A model generated the notes under the pieces. It had not been told where the DNA came from and made no database searches. It worked only from the letters and a program-made list of their open reading frames with translations. A stretch of 54,800 bases of DNA from a virus, in the IMG/VR virus record IMGVR_UViG_3300043410_001533, positions 1 through 54,800 of that record. One strand, written 5' to 3'. Shown in pieces: positions 24,693 through 31,915 of the stretch. The position numbers were made by a program, and so were the translations under genes. How positions within the stretch are numbered: the first letter of the stretch is position 1; each line of letters opens with the position of its first letter.

Positions 24693-24934
24693 TCTATCCC
24701 CTCAAGGTGATCATATGCGTCGCGGAATTCGTCGACTACGTAGTCGTAAGAATCGGAGGCGTTCTCACGCACCATCTCTTCCCACTCTAAGTTGTGGTCG
24801 CAGTATTCCGACTGGTCTTCGCACATTTCGGCCCGACGCAGTCCGGCGTAGGTCGCATCGTCAATACCCAATGCGGCAAGCGCGGCGCGAGCGCGGGTGA
24901 GCAATTCGCGAGATTCGGGTTTCATCGTAATCAT
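24680..24934 (-). CDS. Small acidic protein
   Basis: An 84-residue acidic protein with an N-terminal helix (ESRELLTRARAALAALGID) and Asp/Tyr-rich C-terminal part (YDYVVDEFRDAYDHLEG). First gene after promoter 24979-25007; overlaps the start of the paralogue gene by 13 bases. No family recognised. Confidence 0.6.
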   Translation of the reverse strand: MITMKPESRELLTRARAALAALGIDDATYAGLRRAEMCEDQSEYCDHNLEWEEMVRENASDSYDYVVDEFRDAYDHLEGIECHQ

Positions 24935-24978
24935 GGTAGTAGTCCTCTATAGTCTATGTGTGGTGGAAGGGAAGTCAT

Positions 24979-25007
24979 ATTATAACACACGTGGGACTAG
25001 GCGTCAA
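24979..25007 (-). promoter_or_regulatory. Sigma70-type early promoter (25.0 kb)
   Basis: TTGACG, 17-bp spacer ending CACGTGTGT, TATAAT. It overlaps the 3-prime end of the gene at 24997-26244. Confidence 0.75.
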
Positions 25008-26244
25008 GTGCGGTGGCCAGCCCGCCTTTTGCGTATCGACCCTTAATCGCTTCCAGCGGCACACCCTTGAACAGTTCATACGAGATCTCTTCGGGTGTCT
25101 GCCCACGGAGCATTCGCGCCACGGTCTCCTCAGTGGTGAGTGCTCGTCCAAGAGTGTTGGGTCCAAATGCGCGTAAAATGCTGTCTCTACCCTGCTCACT
25201 GGCTTTTTTCACCGTCGGCACAGACAAAGCCCGGAGGTCTTTCATGTCGAAAGGCCCAAGTCCTTGAGTCGGTGGTCCATAAGCCCCCGCAAGTTGTGCC
25301 TCGCGCAAAAGCATATAGCCCGCCATCTCGTCATCGGTGAGACCAGCAAATGCCCGAGGTCCCATTCCTTGGAGCTTCGTGCCGAACTTCGAAGGCAACA
25401 AATCGCGAAGGTAACTGTCTTCAAGATTTATGTCATCGACCGGCGACTTAAAAGATTGAGAGGACCACGGGGTCAATCCCCGGACTTTTTCTTCGTTCAA
25501 CGGCGAAATCGTGCCGAAGTCACCATGGCCGAAATAATGTGACAACACATTCCGAAGTCGGCGCGGGTGATTCACTTCAGTCAGTGTTCCTGCGGTTACG
25601 CCAAATTCACCACGAGGTGCACGCGACATATCGTACCCAAGCTGGTAGAGGTTAGTACCGGGGGATTTAAATCCTTTCCACCCGGGGCCACTGCCGCCTG
25701 CATCCATCGCGTTAATTTGGAACATTTGAGCGGATTTGGAACCAATACCGGTCTCACGCCCAGCCCGCACGTCGGCCTTATACTTTTCGAAGTTACGAGC
25801 ATCAATCGGACCGAGCATATTTTCAATCCGATTGAATAATGGGCCGGTCCGGTTGTAATCGTACGTGTCGTAGTCGTAGTCTTTCTTAAAGCGCATGGTC
25901 GGATTGCCATCGCCTTCCCGGTATGCTTTGGGCGTCTTGCTTTCCCCATGTAGAACTATATCGAATTTATCATTCGTATTTTCTTGGATCGGCACATTCT
26001 TACTTACCGGGCCGTCAACGTGGGGACTCATGACTGATGCCCGCACAGGTTCGCCGCTCGGCAATGTGCCAAATATCCCCTTGTCGCTCGCGATCTTGGC
26101 CATTTCGCCGTGCGTCTTGCCGCGCAAAAGATCTCGAATTTCGAACGCTTGAGCACCGGGTTTGGCCGCCGCCGCTTTGTGGACGTCGGCCAGCCCCGTA
26201 AGCAGGTCTTTAAACGTCAGTCCCTTCGGTATGGGCGGAGCCAT
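24997..26244 (-). CDS. Unknown protein, paralogue of 23424-24692, YAKGG tail
   Basis: A 415-residue protein, related end-to-end to the 422-residue protein at 23424-24692 (see there for aligned blocks). It has its own central insertion rich in Asp/Tyr (FKKDYDYDTYDYNRTG) and ends RYAKGGLATALDA. The ATG at 26244 overlaps the deacetylase gene by 35 bases, so they are co-translated. No catalytic motif is recognised; the conserved His/Gly-rich block [SY]xGHG[ND]xGxI could be functional. Confidence 0.75.
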   Translation of the reverse strand: MAPPIPKGLTFKDLLTGLADVHKAAAAKPGAQAFEIRDLLRGKTHGEMAKIASDKGIFGTLPSGEPVRASVMSPHVDGPVSKNVPIQENTNDKFDIVLHGESKTPKAYREGDGNPTMRFKKDYDYDTYDYNRTGPLFNRIENMLGPIDARNFEKYKADVRAGRETGIGSKSAQMFQINAMDAGGSGPGWKGFKSPGTNLYQLGYDMSRAPRGEFGVTAGTLTEVNHPRRLRNVLSHYFGHGDFGTISPLNEEKVRGLTPWSSQSFKSPVDDINLEDSYLRDLLPSKFGTKLQGMGPRAFAGLTDDEMAGYMLLREAQLAGAYGPPTQGLGPFDMKDLRALSVPTVKKASEQGRDSILRAFGPNTLGRALTTEETVARMLRGQTPEEISYELFKGVPLEAIKGRYAKGGLATALDA

Positions 26245-27079
26245 GGTATACCTCGTCGCTGATCGCCAGCGTTTGCAGGTGGATGTCGATCGTGTCTTGC
26301 ATATTCTTCGCGTATCCACCGGCTAGATTCCACACCAATGGGACCCCGGCTTCGCGTGCGGCAGTGAAGATACCACGATCGCGGGCCGCGAGACCCTCCT
26401 TGGACAGGTACCCGACGCCGTAGGGGTCTTGGTCCCAAGCGTCAGCACCGGCCTGATACAGTATTATACCAGCTTTAGAGTGTCGAATCAATCCCTTGGC
26501 GAACGACTGCCACATCGCGGCATTCCAGTCGGACTGGATCGGGCGTCCTATGTCGGGGCGGGTGACGTGCGTAACGCGACCCCGAATCATCAGGTGGTCC
26601 AGTATATCCTCGGTCCCGTCGCCGTGGTGACCATCTCCGTCTATAATCAGCACATTCTTCGCGCCGTTGCGCAGTGCCTTCATCGCGGTGATCATCAGCC
26701 CGTTGAACGTGCAGTACCCGTACCCATCCTCGAAGTGGGCGTGGTGGAAGCCCTGAGTCGCGGAGCACGCCACGGCACCACGCACGCCACCTTGCTGGAG
26801 CACGTGCTTAGCCGCCGCCCAGTGGCCAGCGTTCGAGTAGAGGAGCGAGTTCGTGATCTCCGGATCGATCGTGTTGAACCCGTTGGGGGCGACATTCTTC
26901 AGGATGCCACGGACATACTCGCGGTGGTGCGCCTCCTCGAAGTCTACCGCCGTGTATGGCTCGAAGTTCGAGCGCACGTCGCCCTCCAACTGGTGGATGA
27001 ACTCGGGAATCTTCCTAACGGAGATAAAGTCGTAGGAGACCTCTTGGGCCGGGTGGTAGAATACGGGGGTGTTAGTCAT
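26210..27079 (-). CDS. Histone-deacetylase-like (arginase-fold) hydrolase
   Basis: A 289-residue protein of the HDAC / acetoin utilisation / acetylpolyamine amidohydrolase superfamily, zinc enzymes that remove acetyl groups from lysines or polyamines. Catalytic His pair in GFHHAHFEDGYGYCTFN (H112-H113), zinc ligands D149 and H151 in LIIDGDGHHGDGTED, third ligand D213 in YQAGADAWDQDPYG, and the transition-state Tyr Y256 in NLAGGYAKN are all present, so it is probably active. The family's usual length is 300-370. First gene after a perfect promoter (27115-27143). Substrate unknown: host DNA-binding proteins, acyl-polyamines or acetylated enzymes are options. Confidence 0.88.
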   Translation of the reverse strand: MTNTPVFYHPAQEVSYDFISVRKIPEFIHQLEGDVRSNFEPYTAVDFEEAHHREYVRGILKNVAPNGFNTIDPEITNSLLYSNAGHWAAAKHVLQQGGVRGAVACSATQGFHHAHFEDGYGYCTFNGLMITAMKALRNGAKNVLIIDGDGHHGDGTEDILDHLMIRGRVTHVTRPDIGRPIQSDWNAAMWQSFAKGLIRHSKAGIILYQAGADAWDQDPYGVGYLSKEGLAARDRGIFTAAREAGVPLVWNLAGGYAKNMQDTIDIHLQTLAISDEVYHGSAHTEGTDV

Positions 27080-27090
27080 GGTAATGTCCT

Positions 27091-27333
27091 CTATAGTTTA
27101 TTGGTAGGGGACGAATTATACCACACCTGCGATAGATTGTCAACCCCCTTCTTTTTCTTGTCCTTCGGCGGCTCGGGCAGTTCAGCACGCTCGATGTCGC
27201 GCTCGTCGGCCTTTTCGCGAGTCGTGAAGCGAAATTCGCAGTGATTGCAAATCCGGCGACGGCGGGTGATGCCGTTAGCGTTTTGGTAGGTCGTCGTGAC
27301 CCGGGTGTCTTCCCCACACTTGATGCAGTTCAT
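27091..27333 (-). CDS. NrdR-like zinc-ribbon protein
   Basis: An 80-residue protein. CIKCGEDTRVTTTY, then GITRRRRICNHCEFRFTTRE (residues about 3-40) match the zinc ribbon of NrdR, the bacterial repressor of ribonucleotide reductase genes, including the RRRR-x-C and RFTT-x-E signature, but it lacks the ATP-cone. The start overlaps the DatZ stop (ATGA). As the last gene of the Z operon it might interfere with host dNTP control or be a general DNA-binding ribbon (inference). The C-terminal 22 residues overlap a promoter. Confidence 0.7.
   Translation of the reverse strand: MNCIKCGEDTRVTTTYQNANGITRRRRICNHCEFRFTTREKADERDIERAELPEPPKDKKKKGVDNLSQVWYNSSPTNKL
27115..27143 (-). promoter_or_regulatory. 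Sigma70-type early promoter (27.1 kb)
   Basis: TTGACA, 17-bp spacer ending CAGGTGTGG, TATAAT, followed by the ATAGAGGACATTACC leader of the deacetylase gene. It lies inside the coding region for the C-terminal tail of the zinc-ribbon gene. Confidence 0.85.
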
Positions 27334-27893
27334 AACCATCCCCCTGTAATTCCTATATCGTTGCACACGCGACGCACCGACTCGCGGGGCGAGAGCTTGG
27401 GATGCAAACGCTCGGCCTCAGTCACCATGTCGGACAGAATCGCCCGGAGGCCGTCCAACACTTGCTTAGCGTGCGCTCCGACTCCGTTGTCCTGCAGGAA
27501 AAAGATCGCCTCGATCTGGTCCGCAAGCTTCACGATCGTCTCTACTTCTGTGCCGCGCACTTGTCGGTAAGCCGACATGGTCTCGGCGTCCACTCGGTCC
27601 TCAGCCTTTTCCACGATACCCTTACCCCCTACGGCTTCTAGGTCTCGCTTGAAAGGCGTTGGCATATCTCCGGTGCGCACCTCGATGATGTCGTGCGCGA
27701 GTGCCCACTGCAGGAGCTTCAATTTGCCCGATTCCTGCAACAGGCCATTCCAGCGCATTGCGGCCGCAAGGGATCCCGCGATCACCGCTACTGCGAAAGA
27801 GTGCTCGGCCAGCGTCTGCTCGCGTGACGTCTGCACGATGTGCCAGCGACGAACGTGGCAAGCGCGAAGCTGTTCGTATACTGTTAAACTCAT
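27330..27893 (-). CDS. datZ: DatZ-type dATP triphosphohydrolase (HD domain)
   Basis: A 187-residue HD-domain phosphohydrolase of YfbR/DatZ type. Metal ligands visible: H31 (TLAEHSFAVA), H67-D68 (ALAHDIIEVRTGD) and D125 (VKLADQIEA). In known Z phages DatZ removes dATP so that adenine is excluded from DNA (S-2L DatZ is about 175 residues). Its location, in one operon with PurZ, MazZ and the polymerase, argues for DatZ rather than a housekeeping 5-prime nucleotidase. The start overlaps the upstream stop (ATGA). Confidence 0.88.
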   Translation of the reverse strand: MSLTVYEQLRACHVRRWHIVQTSREQTLAEHSFAVAVIAGSLAAAMRWNGLLQESGKLKLLQWALAHDIIEVRTGDMPTPFKRDLEAVGGKGIVEKAEDRVDAETMSAYRQVRGTEVETIVKLADQIEAIFFLQDNGVGAHAKQVLDGLRAILSDMVTEAERLHPKLSPRESVRRVCNDIGITGGWL

Positions 27894-27982
27894 AAGGGTG
27901 CGTCCTCGTAATTCTCTATGTTAAATGGTAGCCGGTAGAGCGGCTGGTGTTCAGGCAGTTTAGACGGGAATGGCCACGTCAC
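27890..27982 (-). CDS. Possible 30-residue peptide gene in Z operon
   Basis: A GTG-started frame that overlaps the previous stop by GTGA and the DatZ start by ATGA: both junctions have the 4-base overlap seen throughout this operon. Encodes a Pro/Tyr-rich peptide (EHQPLYRLPFNIENYEDAP). No ribosome binding site is strong, so this could be chance. Confidence 0.4.
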   Translation of the reverse strand: MTWPFPSKLPEHQPLYRLPFNIENYEDAPL

Positions 27983-28194
27983 GACTTGACGGCTTGCAGT
28001 CTGCGAATCTGGTCCGCTATCTGGTCGCCAGTCAGCTCGTCGAAGAGCTGGAATTCGTACTGCCGGGCCACGTGTTCGAGTGCTCCGTTCCATATCTTTT
28101 TCACTGCCTCCCTATTTTCATTATCTTCGGACCCGAGCACGTTACCAAACGTCTGCTCGTACCACTGATCGAATGCTTCATTTCTCTTCGACAT
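27979..28194 (-). CDS. Small helical protein in Z operon
   Basis: A 71-residue protein, predicted all-helical (RNEAFDQWYEQTFGNVLG, AVKKIWNGALEHVARQYEFQ), overlapping the MazZ gene by 17 bases. Similar short proteins with N-terminal helix and FEAWY-like motif occur in many phages. No function known; it is retained inside the Z cluster. Confidence 0.6.
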   Translation of the reverse strand: MSKRNEAFDQWYEQTFGNVLGSEDNENREAVKKIWNGALEHVARQYEFQLFDELTGDQIADQIRRLQAVKS

Positions 28195-28681
28195 GGCGCA
28201 TTATCCTTGTGTTAACGTCCACTTCCCACTGACGTTGCTCATTGATATCCATCTTGTCTTCTACCGCCTTATGTACGTCTATGCCGTTTTTGTGCGCGAC
28301 GTCCAGCAGTAGAATCATGATATCACCCATTTCGAGAGCGGCTTTTGGGTTACGAGCGTACTCGCCCACCTCCTCGTAGAGCTTGAGTAGGATGTCCGCA
28401 GTGGTACGCGCCGGAAAACGCGAGTCTGCCCACTTGGTAATTCTATCCTGAAGCTGTCGGATGTCGGCCCCGCCGCGCTTTTTGTACGCGTTGACGGCGC
28501 GGACCGCAAGGTCGGCATTTTTATCGCAGTTCCCCATAACCCCACGCAAGTGGTGACGGACTTCGAAAGACGCGACGGTTGCGCCTTGCGCATCGACAAT
28601 TTCGGCCGCCCGCTCGGGGTGGACTGCCCATGGAAGTTCATTCGCTTCATCCGTGTGTACTGTTGATTCTACCTGTAGCAT
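28178..28681 (-). CDS. mazZ: MazZ-type nucleotide pyrophosphohydrolase with N-terminal extension
   Basis: A 167-residue protein. Residues about 95-130 carry the MazG metal-binding motif EExxE...ExxD (E103, E104, E107, E117, D120 in LYEEVGEYARNPKAALEMGD). In Z phages MazZ turns dGTP/GTP into the monophosphate that PurZ uses. Residues 1-68 are an extra module (ELPWAVHPERAAEIVDAQGA ... AVNAYK) of a type seen in other phage proteins. I start at ATG 28681 because GGAGAG precedes it and the longer frame lies inside purZ. Confidence 0.85.
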   Translation of the reverse strand: MLQVESTVHTDEANELPWAVHPERAAEIVDAQGATVASFEVRHHLRGVMGNCDKNADLAVRAVNAYKKRGGADIRQLQDRITKWADSRFPARTTADILLKLYEEVGEYARNPKAALEMGDIMILLLDVAHKNGIDVHKAVEDKMDINEQRQWEVDVNTRIMRHVEEK

Positions 28682-29774
28682 ATACTCTCCAAAGTTCAAG
28701 AATTCGCGCCAGCCGAGCATCTGAGCTGTACTGAGGCATTGAGTAAACATCTTTATATTCCGGTCCAAGTCCGATCCAACGCACGAATGTGTTCGGCGTA
28801 CGCTCGATTGACTCCACGATATCCCGTACCTCGTCCTCGGACCTGCAGTAATTGACGAAGTTCAGGAAGATCTCACGGGCACCATTATACTCGATCGCTT
28901 CGCCGATCTGCTTGCGGCTGAACGTAAAAATACGGCGCGGGAGCTTGGTCACAGTGGTCAGCTCGGTCTTTTGCCCGATCTCCTCGAACGTGATCTCCAG
29001 CTGGTCGTCGTAGCACGGACCGGAGTACCCGACTTGCGTCCCGTGTGTGTCGAACCGGTTGGCCACGCGGATCGGGTAAGTGCGGCAAGTGCCGACGACG
29101 GTGATGTCGGGGAGGTCCATGACTTGTGGTAGCAGATCGTGCGGAATGCCGCAATCGGCGAGGATTTGCCACAGGCTCACATCACGCGAAGTGGTGTAGG
29201 GGTAGAAGCCGTGGTACATCGACAGCCCGTACCCTTGTGCACCTTCTACCAGCACGTGCTCGGCTTCACGCAGTGCGGTGCGATACGCAGACACTGTGAC
29301 TACGTATTTCGCCAGCTCCGCACAATTGGCGGCTATATTCAGATCGTCCGGATCGCGCCGAATTCGCTGAATCATCGCGGCACCCACGCCCTTTTTAGTC
29401 GAACCGATCTTGGTCATTGGCCCGGCTTCCTCTTCGATGTGACGATCGGTCACTACGGCGGCGTGCGGGTGGATCGCGATTCGCACATTCTTGAGCAAGT
29501 CCGCGCACGCGGCGATCTCTTCGAGCAGTTGCTGGGGGTTTATGAGTGAGCCGGGGCCAAGTAGCACCTGCTTGAGCATGGGCGACACGATGCTATTCGC
29601 AAGGTGCGTATGGATGAACTTGCGTCCAGTCTTGCTGATGTACGTGTGCCCCGCATTGGGTGCCCACGCGGTGATTACCGTATCCGGTGCTTCGTCCTCC
29701 GCGATCTTGCCTACGATCAGCCCCTTGCCGGTGCTTCCATATTGCAAATCGACTACGACTTTAATCTTGTCCAT
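28647..29774 (-). CDS. purZ: PurZ, adenylosuccinate-synthetase-like enzyme for 2-aminoadenine
   Basis: A 375-residue homologue of PurA. Conserved: VVVDLQYGSTGKGLIVG (P-loop-like start), APNAGHTYIS, GPGSLINP, VEGAQGYGLSMYHGFYPYTT (residues about 190-210), GTCRTYPIRV. In PurA the first motif is GDEGKG with catalytic Asp13; here it is GSTGKG, with Ser14 in that place. This substitution marks PurZ, which condenses dGMP with aspartate to give dSMP, later cleaved by host PurB to dZMP. Start at ATG 29774 (AGAGGTA upstream). Overlaps MazZ by 35 bases. Confidence 0.95.
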   Translation of the reverse strand: MDKIKVVVDLQYGSTGKGLIVGKIAEDEAPDTVITAWAPNAGHTYISKTGRKFIHTHLANSIVSPMLKQVLLGPGSLINPQQLLEEIAACADLLKNVRIAIHPHAAVVTDRHIEEEAGPMTKIGSTKKGVGAAMIQRIRRDPDDLNIAANCAELAKYVVTVSAYRTALREAEHVLVEGAQGYGLSMYHGFYPYTTSRDVSLWQILADCGIPHDLLPQVMDLPDITVVGTCRTYPIRVANRFDTHGTQVGYSGPCYDDQLEITFEEIGQKTELTTVTKLPRRIFTFSRKQIGEAIEYNGAREIFLNFVNYCRSEDEVRDIVESIERTPNTFVRWIGLGPEYKDVYSMPQYSSDARLARILELWRVYATGRINSTHG

Positions 29775-29779
29775 TACCT

Positions 29780-31615
29780 CTATCCTTTCGCTTCGTACCA
29801 GTCTTCGCCTATACCCCAGTCGCACGTGATCGGAACACGCAGATGAATGGGGCATTCTACACCATCAAAGGTCGTGTAGATTCGTGCTACCTCTTTCGCT
29901 TTGTCAAGTGAGTCATTATCGAGCGATATGCCCACCTCGTCGTGCACCGTCAGCAGTAGTCGCCCACAGCCTTCGGCGGTTAAATACTTGTGAAGCTCGA
30001 TGAGCTTTTGCTTCATGCAGTCCGCGCTGGTGGCTTGGTAAATCAGCCCCGACGCCTTGTGCACGAATTGGCCGCCCGGAAAGCGAAGCCTCCGGCCCAT
30101 CACCGAATGCACCGATCCGCGCTCTTTGGCAATGTTACTCGCCTTCTGTGCGGTGTTGCGCATCCCGGGGTTGGCGGTGTGGTACTTCTCGAACAGTGCC
30201 ATCGCCTCAGGTCCAGCCTTAAGGAACACATTGCCGTTGGGTCCCACCTCTTCGGTATATGGCAGTCCACACTCTTGCGCTAGTCGCCCCGACCCCATAT
30301 TGAACGCCAGCCCGAGGTTAATCGCCTTCGAAGACGGGCCACCCGCGTACTGAGCGTTCCGGGGTATGCCGGTGAGATCAGACACCAACTGGTGAAAGTC
30401 CAAATCGGGGTTCGCACGATAGGCCTCAAGAATCGCGGGAACCTGACCGTAATGGTTAGCCACTCGGAATTCAAATTGTGACCAATCCAGCCCCATCCAT
30501 TTAGCACCCACATCAGCCTTGAAAATCGGCCGGATAAGCGATTTGATGGCAACGTCTCTAGATGGTATCTGCTGGAGAGCGGGATTGGTAACTGATAGAC
30601 GTCCAGTGCCAGTGCCCGCCTCAGAGTCGTTTTTAGTCTGATTATAATTGCAGTGAATGATGCCATCGTGTTCATGCCCTAAGATGTGACCCGATAGGAA
30701 TGTATCCCGGGTCTTGAGCATTTTGCGCAAGTCGAGAATCATCTTTGCGGCGGGGTGCTTCATGCGACGTAGGCAGTCGGCGTTGATCGAGGCCTTGCCA
30801 CCGTCGGTCTTGTCCGCTTTTGTGCCATCAATCAGGTACCACTCATTATCGTCCCCGAGTGTCGGCTTGAATAGGTCCGCGATCGATCCGGAAGGGTTCG
30901 GGTTGACCTCGAAACCGGCCAAGCTATTCAGATCCCTCTGCATATTGTCAACGCGCACGGTGAGGTCACGAACGGCCTTCTCAGCCAGCCCTACATCCAC
31001 CCGCACACCCTGCTCTTCCATGTCCATGATGACTGGCATCAAGTCGCGCTCGAGCTTGTGCACTTGGGCGAGATTCTGCGTCCGCATCTGCTCCTCTTGC
31101 CACTGGTACAGTGCCAGCGTCACCACAGCGTCTTGAATCGCGTATTTCGACACGAGACTGATGGGGGCGCGAGAAATGTTCGGCATCTGTGCGTTGCGAG
31201 TCGGGCGACCACCGAAGAGGCGCGACATCTCCTCGTAGATCTCCTCGTCCTTCTTCATCCCGCAGTATTTACGAGCGAGGAAGTCGAGGGCGTACGTGGG
31301 TTCGTGCTCCGAAATCAGAGCGGCACGGGTCATCGTGCAGTCGATTCGGTCCAGTGGTAGTGCGACTCCGGCTTCGCGCAGGAAGTGCAAGTCGAACTTG
31401 AGATTATGGCCAACCCACAGCCCGACGCGCTTCTCTTTGATAAGATCGTTGAGCCATGCGACGATGTAGGGGTCGGACCGGACGTCCCAGTAGCCCGAGT
31501 ACCCCGGGAATGCGATGGAAATGCCGAACAGCTTGTCGGCCCACCACTTCAATCCCGTGGTCTCGGTGTCTATGACCACGACAGGTTCGTAGTCAATGCG
31601 TGGGAGTTCGGTCAT
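29780..31615 (-). CDS. dpoZ: DpoZ-type family A DNA polymerase with 3'-5' exonuclease
   Basis: A 611-residue replicative polymerase. Exonuclease: D16/E18 (VVIDTETTG), D75 (HNLKFDLHFL), Y158 and D162 (YAIQD), so proofreading is intact. Polymerase: motif A D377 (GLDWSQFEFRV), O-helix K430 (SSKAINLGLAFNMG), motif C H558-D559-E560 (TVHDEV). In the O-helix, E. coli Arg754, Phe762 and Tyr766 align with G426, L434 and F438. No 5'-nuclease domain. In known Z phages a PolA relative beside purZ inserts Z in place of A. It overlaps the SSB-like gene by a TGATG junction. Confidence 0.92.
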   Translation of the reverse strand: MTELPRIDYEPVVVIDTETTGLKWWADKLFGISIAFPGYSGYWDVRSDPYIVAWLNDLIKEKRVGLWVGHNLKFDLHFLREAGVALPLDRIDCTMTRAALISEHEPTYALDFLARKYCGMKKDEEIYEEMSRLFGGRPTRNAQMPNISRAPISLVSKYAIQDAVVTLALYQWQEEQMRTQNLAQVHKLERDLMPVIMDMEEQGVRVDVGLAEKAVRDLTVRVDNMQRDLNSLAGFEVNPNPSGSIADLFKPTLGDDNEWYLIDGTKADKTDGGKASINADCLRRMKHPAAKMILDLRKMLKTRDTFLSGHILGHEHDGIIHCNYNQTKNDSEAGTGTGRLSVTNPALQQIPSRDVAIKSLIRPIFKADVGAKWMGLDWSQFEFRVANHYGQVPAILEAYRANPDLDFHQLVSDLTGIPRNAQYAGGPSSKAINLGLAFNMGSGRLAQECGLPYTEEVGPNGNVFLKAGPEAMALFEKYHTANPGMRNTAQKASNIAKERGSVHSVMGRRLRFPGGQFVHKASGLIYQATSADCMKQKLIELHKYLTAEGCGRLLLTVHDEVGISLDNDSLDKAKEVARIYTTFDGVECPIHLRVPITCDWGIGEDWYEAKG

Positions 31616-31878
31616 CAGAATGGGATGTCGTCGAATTCAACGCCGGAATCACTCGCTGGTCGGCCAGATGCCGCAGTTCCGCCCTCTTTGCGATTGATCT
31701 TGATGGAGAAGTATTTCTTGCCTTCCATCTTGCCACCGGCCTTGCCTTCATTAACCCACGCGGAAAGCCAGTAGTCCACGCCCTCTACGTTGATCGAGCC
31801 AGTGAATTCCGGATGCTTGTCCGTCTTGCGATTCTCAGCGCGAGCCATAATGCCCGAATTGGTGTTATCGTATGCCAT
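31615..31878 (-). CDS. SSB-like protein with SSB C-terminal tip
   Basis: An 87-residue protein: an N-terminal beta-rich part (FTGSINVEGVDYWLSAWVNE), a central basic stretch, and a C-terminal acidic tail ending VEFDDIPF, nearly identical to the DDDIPF tip through which bacterial SSB binds replication partners. It is the first gene of the Z operon, right after the consensus promoter and before the polymerase. The OB-fold itself is not certain at this length; a short ssDNA-binding or SSB-mimic protein fits best. Confidence 0.7.
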   Translation of the reverse strand: MAYDNTNSGIMARAENRKTDKHPEFTGSINVEGVDYWLSAWVNEGKAGGKMEGKKYFSIKINRKEGGTAASGRPASDSGVEFDDIPF

Positions 31879-31915
31879 CTTGAATGTCCTCTATCTGTTG
31901 GTTACTGAAGTGGCT

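Noticed and set aside
28647-29774. A plain host-like purA for purine supply
   Set aside because: The catalytic Asp motif GDEGKG is GSTGKG, and mazZ-, datZ- and dpoZ-type genes adjoin it, which fits PurZ.
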